This document shows positions 49,601 through 58,003 of a DNA stretch of 64,000 nucleotides, one piece after another. The first letter of the stretch is position 1; each line of letters starts with the position of its first letter. The notes beneath the pieces were generated by a model. It was not told where the DNA came from and searched no databases. It worked only from the letters and a program-made list of their open reading frames with translations. The stretch is taken from assembly GCA_937873515.1 (NCBI GenBank), contig CALMYB010000006.1, forward strand, positions 248,001 to 312,000, in the 5' to 3' direction. The position numbers and the translations under genes are program-made. Source of the stretch: an uncultured Acidobacteriota bacterium. GTDB taxonomy: Bacteria; Acidobacteriota; Blastocatellia; Pyrinomonadales; Pyrinomonadaceae.

Positions 49601-50067
49601 CCACGGCATTTATGCCGTGGGACCGTGCCACAAAACCAACCTCGGAGGCGGCTCGGCCGCCGACAAAACCTCGATGTTTGTTCCGTTCCGCGCGGAACAG
49701 AACAAGCGGAACAAAACGGAACAAAAATCGGCGTTTTTGGAGGTTGTGCTTACAACTTTTGTCACTTTCCGCCATTTTCCCTGCCTCGTCCGCAGTCAGA
49801 ACCGCCTGCGTGAGCCGCTCGGTCAGTGCCGCCGAACACCTTCTTGGCTCCGTTAGGAGCCGAATGTTTGTAGAACTCGGTCATCACGAACTCTCGAATT
49901 GCCACGGCATTTATGCCGTGGATCAGGGCAGAAGATCATTCCCCGGAGGCGGTTTGCCGCCGACAACGGCCTCGCATAGCCACGTCGTTTAAGGCGTGGT
50001 TTAGGACGGCAATGAATTCCCGGGAGGCGGCTTGCCGCCGACGAGGTCCTGTCGCTCCTAACGGAGC
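49601..50067. repeat. cluster of palindromic modules in gene-free region
   Basis: This stretch holds no gene that I can support. The perfect palindrome CCACGGCATTTATGCCGTGG occurs at 49601-49620 and 49903-49922, with a degraded version at 49981-50000. Each is followed 20-40 nt later by GGAGGCGG[N3-4]CCGCCGAC-type hairpins (49644-49663, 49946-49965, 50023-50042). A second family, GGCTCCGTTAGGAGCC plus GAATGTTTGTAG, lies at 49847-49875, and a related GCTCCTAACGGAGC at 50054-50067. The second family matches the flanks of the transposase at 58769. Confidence 0.8.
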
Positions 50068-50165
50068 TCCATCGATCTGTTTTGCGACCTCTCTCCCAGG
50101 GTGGCGGCCGAGACGGCCTTACCCTAGGCTATATTCTTGCGTCCCCTACGGGGACGACCTGACCA

Positions 50166-51085
50166 ATCTCAGATCTGAAATTTGAAATATGAGATCGAAA
50201 ACCTTTCCGGTCTTTGCGGGGTTTCGCTTTGCGGTCTTTGCGTTTTTAAACGGGAATTTAAACGCAAAGAACGCGTAGCGTTCGCAAAGGTTTGGATGCG
50301 GCGAGGCGGAAACACGACCGGTAGGGAGTGTGTCCTTGTCGGCGGCAAGCCGCCTCCGAGATCGCTTGTTTCGTACATCGGTCGGGCCCAGCCCGACCGC
50401 ACTGCTCGTACATCGGTCGGGCCCAGCCCGACCGCACTGCTCTGCGGCAAGCCGCAAGAACGGCCGATCGGTCCAAGAAGTCGCGAATCAGAAGCCTGTC
50501 TAAAATCTCAGATCTGAAATTCGAAATTTGAGATCGAAGACCTTTGCGGGGTTTCGCTTGGCGTACTTTGCGTTTCTAGCAAAGGCATTAAACGCAAAGA
50601 ACGCAAAGGAGATGCAGAGTTCGCGAAGGTTTGGATGCGGCGAGGCGGAAGCGCGACCGGTAGGGAGTGTGTCCTTGTCGGCGGCAAGCCGCCTCCGAGA
50701 TCGCTTGTTTCGTACATCGGTCGGGCCCAGCCCGACCGCACTGCGCTGCGGCAAGCCGCAAGAACGGCCGATCAGCCGCGAACGAACGAATCGGAAAGCC
50801 TGTCTAAAATCTCAGATCTGAAATGTGAAATTCGAGATCGAAGGCCTTTGCGGGCTTGCAGAGTTCGCGAAGGTTTGGATGCGGCGAGGCGGAAACACGA
50901 CCGGTAGGGAGTGTGTCCCTGTCGGCGGCAAGCCGCCTCCGAGATCGCTTGTTTCGTACATCGGTCGGGCCAGCCCGACCGCACTGCGCTGCGGCAAGCC
51001 GCAAGAAGGCGGAAAATGGAACCGATATGATATCGATGCGGCCACGAAAGAACGGGTCCGAAGCGTATCTAAAATCTCAGATCTG
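50166..51085 (+). repeat. three long direct repeats plus partial fourth, built of palindromes
   Basis: Units begin with ATCTCAGATCTGAAAT at 50166, 50505, 50809 and (partial) 51074, giving lengths of 339, 304 and 265 nt. Shared parts in order are a GATCGAA... core, GTTTGGATGCGGCGAGGCGG, CGACCGGTAGGGAGTGTGTC, a GTCGGCGGCAAGCCGCC hairpin, GTACATCGGTCGGGC with GCCCGAC palindrome, and CTGCGGCAAGCCGCAAGAA. The first unit carries the GTCGGGC/GCCCGAC block twice; the third has lost part of its 5' core. Open frames across it are long only because the repeat lacks stops. No gene is supported. Confidence 0.85.
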
Positions 51086-51255
51086 AAATTTGAAATTCGA
51101 GATATGGATCCCAAACCTGAAGCCTGAGACCCGGCACTGCAAACTGAAATCTGAATTTAGCTTGTCAATGAACGAACGGCCGTATAGACCGTGTTGTCAT
51201 CATAGCCAAATACCGCATCCGTTTGAAGCACAAACCGCACAGAATGTATCAAACC

Positions 51256-51286
51256 GCACGAAATGCACGAAATGCACGAAATGCAC
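51256..51286. repeat. 9-bp tandem repeat
   Basis: GCACGAAAT occurs three times in a row plus GCAC, about 50 bp from the 3' end of tRNA-Ala. No gene is nearby. Confidence 0.7.
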
Positions 51287-51337
51287 AGAAGCGAAATAAT
51301 CGCAGAATTCGAGGCTGTGGATGTGATCTGAGGAGGT

Positions 51338-51413
51338 TGGTGGAGACGAGGGGGATCGAACCCCTGACCTCATGAATGCCATTCATGCGCTCTCCCAGCT
51401 GAGCTACGTCCCC
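51338..51413 (-). tRNA. tRNA-Ala (GGC)
   Basis: Read on the minus strand, GGGGACG/CGTCTCC forms the acceptor stem with a G3:U70 pair, the alanine identity element. The anticodon GGC sits in ATGGCAT, the D-arm is AGCTCAGCTGGGAGAGC and the T-arm is GGGGTTCGATCCCCC. The discriminator is A and CCA is encoded (51338-51340). Confidence 0.96.
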
Positions 51414-51420
51414 AGAAATT

Positions 51421-51511
51421 GGAATTTCAAATCGCAGATCTCAAATTTGAGAACGGCTGATATTTGACACCTTCGACCGCGCATTTCAAATTTCAAATTT
51501 GAGATCTGAAA
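51421..51511. repeat. dispersed TTTCAAATTTGAGATCTG-type words upstream of tRNA-Ala
   Basis: Inverted copies of the GATCTGAAATTTGAAAT words that begin each unit of the 50166-51085 repeat occur here twice (about 51424-51453 and 51484-51510), on the other side of tRNA-Ala. They form AT-rich self-complementary stretches. Confidence 0.6.
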
Positions 51512-51574
51512 GCAACTAATGACTTTAGCGAAAAGCCTTGGGCAGGTCAAGAAACCCGCACGCGATCGAAAAAT

Positions 51575-52078
51575 TCACCGCTCGGGATGGCCGATCTTTT
51601 GCCTGAGCAGATCAAAAAGCGCGTCATCATCTTCAGCCGTTCGAAATGCGCGCCGGGGAATGACCGAGAGGTCCCGCTTGCCATAATAGAGAATGTAAAA
51701 ATCATCATCGCGAAGCCATGAACGGTAAAATGGCCAGTTGATCATCGAATCTACACCCTCGGCTCTAAATCGCATTTCATCGTTGGAAAAGGTCAGATGA
51801 TACTGCGATTTCAGCAATGGCTGGGAATTGTAAAAGAGCGAAGGCAGAATTACGAGACCGTACACGACGACCAGGAGGAGAAGCACACCGGCGATCACCG
51901 CTATCCAACCGAACCACGTGCTCTCAGACACCCAAAAGTTGAAAAGACCGAGTCCGATCGCAGCGAACCCAAAGACAACATCCCGCACCGGATGTATTTT
52001 TGTCTTGAAATGCCGTCGAAGCGCTCTGATGTATTCATCTCGCGTCGTCGTATAAACGATCTCGATCGGTTGCTGCAT
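51575..52078 (-). CDS. YcxB-like membrane protein
   Basis: A 167-residue protein with two adjacent transmembrane helices (about 32-50 and 56-78) and a C-terminal domain that reads INWPFYRSWLRDDDFYILYY and SVIPRRAF. This is the YcxB-like pattern, whose function is unknown. It starts 226 nt upstream of, and runs away from, the tRNA-Ala and is followed by no close partner. Confidence 0.7.
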   Translation of the reverse strand: MQQPIEIVYTTTRDEYIRALRRHFKTKIHPVRDVVFGFAAIGLGLFNFWVSESTWFGWIAVIAGVLLLLVVVYGLVILPSLFYNSQPLLKSQYHLTFSNDEMRFRAEGVDSMINWPFYRSWLRDDDFYILYYGKRDLSVIPRRAFRTAEDDDALFDLLRQKIGHPER

Positions 52079-52101
52079 TACTTATTACTGCAAAAGTGTT
52101 C

Positions 52102-52875
52102 CTAACGGCCTTTGAACTCTGGCTTTCGCTTTTCGAGAAAGGCGGAGACGCCTTCTTGTTTGTCCTCGGTCGAGAAGACGAGGGCGAAAAGGTCGATCTC
52201 GCGGCGGAGGCCTTCGTCGAGATTCGAGCGCGAGGCGAATTTCACGGCCTCTTTGCAAAGCTGAAGGGCGATCGGGGCTTTTTCGGAGATCTTTTCGGCG
52301 AGCTTCATCGTCTCGGCCTCAAGCTCTGAGGACGGATAGACGTGGTTGACGAGGCCGTACTTTTCGGCCGTTGCCGCATCGATCATTTCGCCGGTGAGGA
52401 TCATCTCCATCGAGCGGCCTTCGCCGACGAGGTGGGTGAGCCGCTGCGTGCCGCCGCCGCCTGGCATTATGCCGAGGTTGATCTCAGGCTGCGAGAAGCG
52501 GGACTTGTCGCTCGCGATTCGAATATCGCAGGCCATCGCGAGTTCGTTCCCGCCGCCGAGGCAAAAGCCGTCGATCATCGCGATCACGGGTTTCGGGAAC
52601 TGATCGAGCGAGTTGAAAAGCGTCCGGTCGTTAAATTGATCACGCTGCGTGATCGGCGTATGGCCCTCGAACTCGGAAATATCCGCGCCGGCGATGAACG
52701 CCTTTTCGCCCGAGCCTGTTATGACAACGACGCGGATCTCGCTGTCGTTGCGAAGTTCGTCGAGAGCGGCGACGCCTTCGCGGTGAACGGCGGAATTCAG
52801 CGCGTTCAATTTATCGGGGCGGTTGATTGTAAGTATCGCGACACGGCCGCGACGTTCGATGGTGATGGTATCCAT
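52102..52875 (-). CDS. enoyl-CoA hydratase / crotonase family
   Basis: About 257 residues from the ATG at 52875; the frame extends further upstream but runs into a repeat hairpin. Crotonase motifs are IAGADISEF (61-69, oxyanion hole), GFCLGGGNELAMACD with Glu111 and QPEINLGIMPGGGGTQRL with Glu131. Both catalytic glutamates of enoyl-CoA hydratase are present. It would hydrate 2-enoyl-CoA in fatty-acid or amino-acid breakdown. There are no other beta-oxidation genes beside it. Confidence 0.92.
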   Translation of the reverse strand: MDTITIERRGRVAILTINRPDKLNALNSAVHREGVAALDELRNDSEIRVVVITGSGEKAFIAGADISEFEGHTPITQRDQFNDRTLFNSLDQFPKPVIAMIDGFCLGGGNELAMACDIRIASDKSRFSQPEINLGIMPGGGGTQRLTHLVGEGRSMEMILTGEMIDAATAEKYGLVNHVYPSSELEAETMKLAEKISEKAPIALQLCKEAVKFASRSNLDEGLRREIDLFALVFSTEDKQEGVSAFLEKRKPEFKGR

Positions 52876-52879
52876 GGTC

Positions 52880-52963
52880 AAAGTTGTAGAGTTACAGAGT
52901 TGCGAAGTTACGAAGTTGCAGCGCAGCGCCGAAGACTCTGCAACTCTGTAACTCTGCAACTTT
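52880..52963. repeat. 24-bp inverted repeat made of short words
   Basis: The arms at 52880-52903 and 52940-52963 match at 23 of 24 positions and are built of GTTGCAGAGTTACAGAGTT-like words. The hairpin fills the gap between the PilZ-like gene and the enoyl-CoA hydratase gene. It could end or attenuate the transcript, though no clear T-run follows. Confidence 0.7.
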
Positions 52964-53340
52964 TATTCGCTATACCCTTCGACGACGTTGTCGTCGGCGA
53001 TCCAGGCGACGAAGAGGCGGAGCCAGCTTTCCTTTGGTTCGACGATCGAGACGCCGACGCGCAAGGCGCCGTAATTTGCGGGTAATATTCGAACGGCTTC
53101 GGCCTTCACCTCGACGGGAACGCCGTCCGGACGATGCGAACGAATATAGAGGCTTTCGCCCTGTTCGATCTTTTGGTTGAGTTGAAAGAGAGCACCGAGA
53201 GTCGAAATATCGTCCGTCTCCGTCGGTTCGCTCCAAGCGGCACCATCCTCGCTTCGCCCCGAAACGACAATGGGCAAACGAAGAGCCATCCGCAGAGCGA
53301 ATCTCTTCTCTTCAAATTTCGATTGCATTGAAAGGGGCAT
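52963..53340 (-). CDS. PilZ-like domain protein
   Basis: A 125-residue single-domain protein. The pattern RFALRMALRLPIVVSG followed by ETDDISTLGALFQL and GESLYIRS resembles PilZ domains, which bind cyclic di-GMP. The usual RxxxR and D/NxSxxG motifs are only partly kept (DISTLG is present), so ligand binding is uncertain. An internal Met at 53328 is an alternative start. Confidence 0.6.
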   Translation of the reverse strand: MPLSMQSKFEEKRFALRMALRLPIVVSGRSEDGAAWSEPTETDDISTLGALFQLNQKIEQGESLYIRSHRPDGVPVEVKAEAVRILPANYGALRVGVSIVEPKESWLRLFVAWIADDNVVEGYSE

Positions 53341-53512
53341 TTTTGCCGGGGCCGCAAGTTTTGCCTAGTTTAACATTTATCCGGTCGCCGAGGTCAAAGG
53401 AACTGCCGCCTTGAGCGTCCTAAACATCTTACGCAGGGACAGCCTCTAACGCCATCCCATAGCATAAAGATCGTGATCGTTGAGCGAAATCAGAGCGCGA
53501 ATCGATTCCCGA

Positions 53513-53542
53513 TAGACGAACTATCTTAACGATAGTTATACT
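53513..53542 (+). promoter_or_regulatory. possible promoter with dyad upstream of trxB
   Basis: TAGACG and TATACT (53537-53542) are 18 bp apart, and a 7-bp inverted repeat AACTATC/GATAGTT (53519-53525, 53531-53537) fills the spacer. This is the layout of a regulated promoter, about 65 bp before the trxB start. The rest of the 267-bp gap shows nothing I can name. Confidence 0.4.
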
Positions 53543-53607
53543 ATATGAAAAACGAATTGCCAACGCATTTTCGGCATGGCCGCCGTGACGCTGCAGGCAG
53601 AGATTGA

Positions 53608-54609
53608 ATGAAACAAAGCAAACACAAGGTCGTAATTTTGGGTTCCGGGCCGGCCGGTTTGACCGCCGCGATATATGCTTCGCGGGCGCAGCTTGAGCCG
53701 ATCGTGATCGAGGGCCCTCAGCCCGGCGGACAATTGACGATCACGACCGACGTTGAAAATTATCCCGGATTTCGGTCGGGGATAATGGGCCCGATCTTGA
53801 TGGATGAGTTCCGCGAACAGGCCCTGCGCTTCGGAACGCAGATCGTGAACGTGTGGATCGACAAGGTCGATCTCTCACAGCGGCCATTCAAGCTTTACGG
53901 CAAGGAGAGTGCCGATTCTGCCGACGTTACAAGCGTGATCGAGGCCGATAGCCTGATCATCGCGACAGGCGCTTCGGCAAAGTGGCTTGGCGTGCCGGGA
54001 GAAGAGCCGACGCCTATCGGGCTTGGCGGCAACGGAGTTTCAGCGTGTGCGACGTGTGACGGCTTCTTTTTCCGCGAACGGCCGATCGTCGTCGTCGGCG
54101 GCGGCGACACCGCAATGGAAGAAGCTCTCTTCCTGACAAAATTCGCCTCGTCGGTCACTATAGTGCATCGCAGAGATGAATTTCGCGCGTCGAAGATAAT
54201 GCAGGAGCGCGTGCTTGCTCACGAGAAGATCGATGTGCTTTGGAACACCGAGATAAAAGAGATCAAGGGCACGACCGCTGACGGTGTTTCGAGCATCGAG
54301 ATATATAATTCGGTGACAAAGGAGACGAGCGATCTTCCGACGCAGGGCGTTTTTGTCGCGATAGGGCACAAGCCGAACACGGACCTTTTCAAGGGAATTC
54401 TCGAAATGGACGACGTCGGCTATCTAAAGACCGAGGGCCGGACGATGAAGACGAACATTCCCGGTGTCTTTGCCTGCGGCGATGCGCAGGATGCGTATTA
54501 TCGCCAGGCGATCTCGGCGGCCGGAACCGGCTGCATGGCCGCAATCGACGCTGAAAGATTCCTAGCTGAACACGGCGAAGCGGTCGAGAACACCGAGACG
54601 AACTATTAA
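53608..54609 (+). CDS. trxB: thioredoxin-disulfide reductase
   Basis: A 333-residue flavoprotein with the FAD motif GSGPAGLTAAIYASRA (12-27), the redox pair CATC (147-150) and the NADPH motif GGGDTAMEEALFL. The C-terminal FAD motif is GVFACGDAQD. It uses NADPH to reduce thioredoxin. It is followed by the FmdB and VWFA genes within 8 nt. Confidence 0.95.
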   Translation: MKQSKHKVVILGSGPAGLTAAIYASRAQLEPIVIEGPQPGGQLTITTDVENYPGFRSGIMGPILMDEFREQALRFGTQIVNVWIDKVDLSQRPFKLYGKESADSADVTSVIEADSLIIATGASAKWLGVPGEEPTPIGLGGNGVSACATCDGFFFRERPIVVVGGGDTAMEEALFLTKFASSVTIVHRRDEFRASKIMQERVLAHEKIDVLWNTEIKEIKGTTADGVSSIEIYNSVTKETSDLPTQGVFVAIGHKPNTDLFKGILEMDDVGYLKTEGRTMKTNIPGVFACGDAQDAYYRQAISAAGTGCMAAIDAERFLAEHGEAVENTETNY

Positions 54610-54616
54610 GGGTTGT

Positions 54617-54937
54617 ATGCCGATCTACGAATACAAATGCAAACAATGCGGAAAGGTCTATGAGAAGCGTCAGAATGTTTCCGACGCTCCGCTGACCACC
54701 TGCGAAAAATGTCACGGTGAGCTCGAAAAGCAATGGTCGCTCTCCGGTTTTCAGTTCAAAGGCGGCGGCTGGTATGTAACGGATTACGCCGGCGGATCGA
54801 AAAAGTCGGAAAAGTCGGAAAAAAGTGCGCCGAGCGAATCAACCTCTTCGGGCGATGCTGCATCAAAACCAACATCCGACAGCGGTTCGACCTCTGCTCC
54901 GGCAAAGGAGACGACGCCGGCCAAGACCAAGGAATGA
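54617..54937 (+). CDS. FmdB family zinc-ribbon protein
   Basis: A 106-residue protein. The first 45 residues are the FmdB zinc ribbon (MPIYEYKCKQCGKVYEKRQ, then TTCEKCHG) with two CxxC pairs. The remaining half is a low-complexity Ser/Lys/Glu/Thr tail without predicted fold. FmdB proteins are putative regulators with no settled function. The stop codon overlaps the start of the next gene. Confidence 0.88.
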   Translation: MPIYEYKCKQCGKVYEKRQNVSDAPLTTCEKCHGELEKQWSLSGFQFKGGGWYVTDYAGGSKKSEKSEKSAPSESTSSGDAASKPTSDSGSTSAPAKETTPAKTKE

Positions 54938-55839
54938 CCTTTTCAGCGAGAATTTTTGTTCTCCTCGTGTTCGCCTGTTTCTCGCTCGGCGACAACGTAC
55001 TCGCACAATCCGGATACAGTAATCGCGGGAGCGCAGATGCAGAAGGCTCTGTCATCGCTGTAACGGCGGCGCGCGCGAACGGGACCGAGCCGATACGCGC
55101 CGACGAACTTTGGCTCTATGAGAACGGAGTCGAACAAAAGATCAAAAACTTTACCTACGACACCTCGCCTGCGCGGATCGTGCTGCTTGTCGATAACTCA
55201 AAAACGCTGCAAACTTCGGTCGATCTGATGCAGAAGGCCGTAATGGAATTCTCATACGAGATCTTCGACGGCGACCAGCTTTTTGTGATCGCCTACGACG
55301 AAAAACCGGAGATCATACAGGAATGGACCGACGACCCCAAGAAGCTCGAAACGTCGCTCAAAACCCTGCGAAAACAGGGAAATCCTTATCTTTTTGATGC
55401 GCTGCAGGCGTCTGTGCAGCAGGTGCTTCTGCCGCTGATGCCGGGAACGCGAAAGGCCGCGGTCGTCATCATCAGCGATGGTCTTGATCGCGGCAGCAAG
55501 ACGACGTTCGACAAGGCCTTGGCTGAATTGCAGAATCAGAACGTCGTCGTTTATGCACTTCAGATACCCGATCGGACAGGCGGCGCATATCGCCGGAACG
55601 AACCCAAGCCAGAGGCCGTCGTTACGAAATTCACTGAAGGCACGGGCGGCCGCAGCTTTTCATTTGATGATGCGCGTGCCGCCGCAAAGGCCATCTGCGA
55701 CGAGCTGCGAAAGAACAGATACATTCTTTCATATCTTCCGACCAACACATCCGCTTACGACAATCGACAGCTTTTCCTGATCGGCAACGAGGGCATCAAC
55801 GTTCGTATGAAGACCGCCCAGCCTCCCAACGTCAAGTAA
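54934..55839 (+). CDS. VWFA-related acidobacterial protein, exported
   Basis: About 301 residues from the ATG at 54934, which overlaps the FmdB stop and is followed by a signal peptide (about 1-24, ending LAQ). The mature part is a von Willebrand factor A domain with IVLLVDNSKTL as a partial metal-ion site and VVIISDGLDRGS further on. This variant, with an N-terminal TAARANGTEPIRADELWLYENGVEQ strand region, is typical of Acidobacteria. It likely binds protein at the cell surface. It is useful evidence for the phylum. Confidence 0.85.
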   Translation: MTFSARIFVLLVFACFSLGDNVLAQSGYSNRGSADAEGSVIAVTAARANGTEPIRADELWLYENGVEQKIKNFTYDTSPARIVLLVDNSKTLQTSVDLMQKAVMEFSYEIFDGDQLFVIAYDEKPEIIQEWTDDPKKLETSLKTLRKQGNPYLFDALQASVQQVLLPLMPGTRKAAVVIISDGLDRGSKTTFDKALAELQNQNVVVYALQIPDRTGGAYRRNEPKPEAVVTKFTEGTGGRSFSFDDARAAAKAICDELRKNRYILSYLPTNTSAYDNRQLFLIGNEGINVRMKTAQPPNVK

Positions 55840-55904
55840 TTCCCTAACTTCTTCACCTTTGAGTGTGATAAACTTTGGTACGCCCGAGGTTTTTTGCGAG
55901 AGAA

Positions 55905-57137
55905 GTGAGCGACCCAAAAGACATTCCACCGCCGCCGCCGCCGGATGATTTCACAAAAACGACGCCGAACATTCCCGTTCGACGCGACGATATCCCTTCG
56001 AACGATTGGGAAAAGACGAATTACAACATCAATATCCAAAAGGCTTCGGCGGATGAATGGGGCAAGACCGTCGCAAACATTAAACCGATAGACACGAGCC
56101 ATCAAAGCTTTGGCGGTTCGAGCGGTGTTCCTTCGACCCCTGAATGGGGAATGACCGAGCCGAATATCAACGTCAATGCGGCGGACTTTGGCTCGCAGCC
56201 CGAAGACTTCGCTCCCGAACCGGCATATGACAAGACCACGCCGTACTTCCGCTTGCCCGAGGCCGAGCGCGTTAAGTATCAGAAACTGCCGCCCACACCT
56301 GCAGAGGCGGCCGCGAAACAGGCGGAGGAAGAGAAGGGGAATCAAGGCATTCCCGGCTGGTTCTGGTTCGTTGCCGGCGGAATGACACTCCTTTTCATCA
56401 CCGTTATCGCAGTCGCGCTTGTCTATATCTTCGTCATCCGCAATTCGAGTTACGAGGTGATCGTAAAAGATGCTCCCGTCGGGAGCAGCGTAACCGTGGA
56501 TGGGGCGCCGCTCTCTGTCACAAGCGAGGACGGAACATTCCGCATCCCGAATCTAAAGGCAGGCTCGCACACGATCGCTGTCGTTCACCCAACTTTTAAC
56601 TGCGTTAAGCAGACCGTTACGGGCGATGACGGCGAAAAGCTGAAGCCGATCACGGCAGGCTGCACGCCGATGAAGGCGGCGGCGACCGATGATTGCGGCA
56701 ACATTCATTTTGGTGAGGACGACAAGGCTGAACGCTGCTACAACTCTGCTCTTGATGCCTTGCCCGATCCATTCACGCCCGAAGATCTGATCAAGGCTCT
56801 CAATATCCTGATCATCAACTTCGAGAGCGGAAAATACGACATTCCGCCTGTTCGGCTCGCTGCGGTCAAAAAGGCCGCTGGCTTCATACAGAAGCTCCCT
56901 CCGGGCGTTATTCTCGAGGTCGGCGGCCATACCGACGACGTTGGCCAGGCGGGGTCGAATCAGACCCTCTCGGAGAATCGTGCGAACGCTGTGCGTGATG
57001 CGCTCGTGAAATTCGGCGTGAATCCTGCGGTTCTGCAAACGCGCGGATATGGTTCGACTCGGCCCCTTGTCCAAGGCACGACCGACGACGCACGCTACCG
57101 CAACCGAAGGATCGAATATTCTGTCATCAAGAAATAA
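55905..57137 (+). CDS. OmpA-like protein with PEGA domain and repeated N-terminal motif
   Basis: About 410 residues from the GTG at 55905; a TTG at 55875 is an alternative. The cytoplasmic N-terminus holds five copies of a D-[FW]-x-K-T-x-x-N-I motif (14-25, 33-44, 50-61, 79-90, 106-117). A transmembrane helix lies at about 150-173, then a PEGA-like domain (VGSSVTVDGAPL, LKAGSHTIAVVH). The C-terminal OmpA domain has GGHTDDVGQ and RNRRIEYS for peptidoglycan binding. It may anchor a cytoplasmic partner to the cell wall. Confidence 0.85.
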   Translation: MSDPKDIPPPPPPDDFTKTTPNIPVRRDDIPSNDWEKTNYNINIQKASADEWGKTVANIKPIDTSHQSFGGSSGVPSTPEWGMTEPNINVNAADFGSQPEDFAPEPAYDKTTPYFRLPEAERVKYQKLPPTPAEAAAKQAEEEKGNQGIPGWFWFVAGGMTLLFITVIAVALVYIFVIRNSSYEVIVKDAPVGSSVTVDGAPLSVTSEDGTFRIPNLKAGSHTIAVVHPTFNCVKQTVTGDDGEKLKPITAGCTPMKAAATDDCGNIHFGEDDKAERCYNSALDALPDPFTPEDLIKALNILIINFESGKYDIPPVRLAAVKKAAGFIQKLPPGVILEVGGHTDDVGQAGSNQTLSENRANAVRDALVKFGVNPAVLQTRGYGSTRPLVQGTTDDARYRNRRIEYSVIKK

Positions 57138-57149
57138 TTTCGTTCCAAT

Positions 57150-57995
57150 TTAGACTGCGACCGGTGCGGCGATCTTGCCGTGTGAGCTGTAGCCTTCGAG
57201 CGCAAGATTCTCAAACTTGAAGTTCAAGAGGCCTTCGAGGCCGCGAAGGCCGTCGGCGTTTCGAAGTTCAAGTTTCGGCAACTCAAGCGGTTCGCGGGAC
57301 AGAAGTTCGTTCACCTGTTCGAGATGATTCGAGTAAATGTGCAGGTCGCCAAAGCTGTGGATAAATTCACCGGCCTCGAGCCCGCAAACGTGTGCAACGA
57401 GATGAGTTAGAAGCGCGTAGCTCGAGATATTGAACGGTACGCCGAGAAAGGCGTCGGCCGAGCGTTGATACAGTTGGCAATGAAGAATGCGGCCGCTCTC
57501 GACCTTGAATTGGAACAGCGTGTGGCACGGCGGCAAGGCAACATCATCGCAAACTTTCGGATCCCAGCCTGAAACGATCAGGCGACGCGAATTCGGATTC
57601 GCCTCGATATCCCTAATGAGTCGCGCGATCTGATCCACACCGTCCATCTTCGGATAATTTCCGCCAAAAGAGCGCCAAAGATATCCGTAAACCGGCCCGA
57701 GATCGCCCGCTCCGCGTCCAAAACGTGCAGTTTGCTCGCTCGTTGCCCATTCCTGCCATATATCGACGCCGCGTGCACGCAGGTCGGTCTCGTCGGTCGA
57801 ACCGCTCAAAAACCAGAACAATTCTTCCGCGACCCAGCGAAAAGGCACTTTCTTTGTCGTCACGATCGGGAAGCCAGCCTTTAGGTCATACCGTGTCTGA
57901 TATCCAAAGACGGAGATCGTTCCCGTGCCGGTTCGATCGTCCGTCGCCGTGCCGTTGTCGAGGATGTGGCGTAAAAGGTCGTGATACTGCTTCAT
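57150..57995 (-). CDS. thyA: thymidylate synthase
   Basis: A 281-residue ThyA. The nucleophile Cys157 sits in [10 protein letters not shown], and [22 protein letters not shown] and [14 protein letters not shown] are family motifs. It methylates dUMP with methylene-tetrahydrofolate. The C-terminus ends in PVAV, fitting the usual mobile tail. It converges with the OmpA-like gene. Confidence 0.97.
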   Translation of the reverse strand: MKQYHDLLRHILDNGTATDDRTGTGTISVFGYQTRYDLKAGFPIVTTKKVPFRWVAEELFWFLSGSTDETDLRARGVDIWQEWATSEQTARFGRGAGDLGPVYGYLWRSFGGNYPKMDGVDQIARLIRDIEANPNSRRLIVSGWDPKVCDDVALPPCHTLFQFKVESGRILHCQLYQRSADAFLGVPFNISSYALLTHLVAHVCGLEAGEFIHSFGDLHIYSNHLEQVNELLSREPLELPKLELRNADGLRGLEGLLNFKFENLALEGYSSHGKIAAPVAV

Positions 57996-58003
57996 TCAGG
58001 TTG

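Noticed and set aside
50182..51127. Several 60-110-codon open frames on both strands that resemble one another (ending ...ACLKSQI or starting MRRGGN)
   Set aside because: They are translations of the repeat units in several frames at once. None has a consistent ribosome-binding site or codon pattern, and the similarity follows from the DNA repeat.
49601..51286. Possible CRISPR array
   Set aside because: Repeat units are 265-339 nt and made of sub-blocks, with no short identical repeats separated by unique spacers and no cas genes in the window.
51085..51413. Genomic island or prophage integrated at tRNA-Ala
   Set aside because: The repeat array lies on the 3' side of the tRNA, but there is no integrase and I found no duplicated tRNA end that would mark an attachment site.
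53545..53607. 20-codon frame ending directly before the trxB start, as a possible leader peptide
   Set aside because: Its ATG lies only 2 nt after the putative -10 box, so it would start before the transcript does, and it has no ribosome-binding site.
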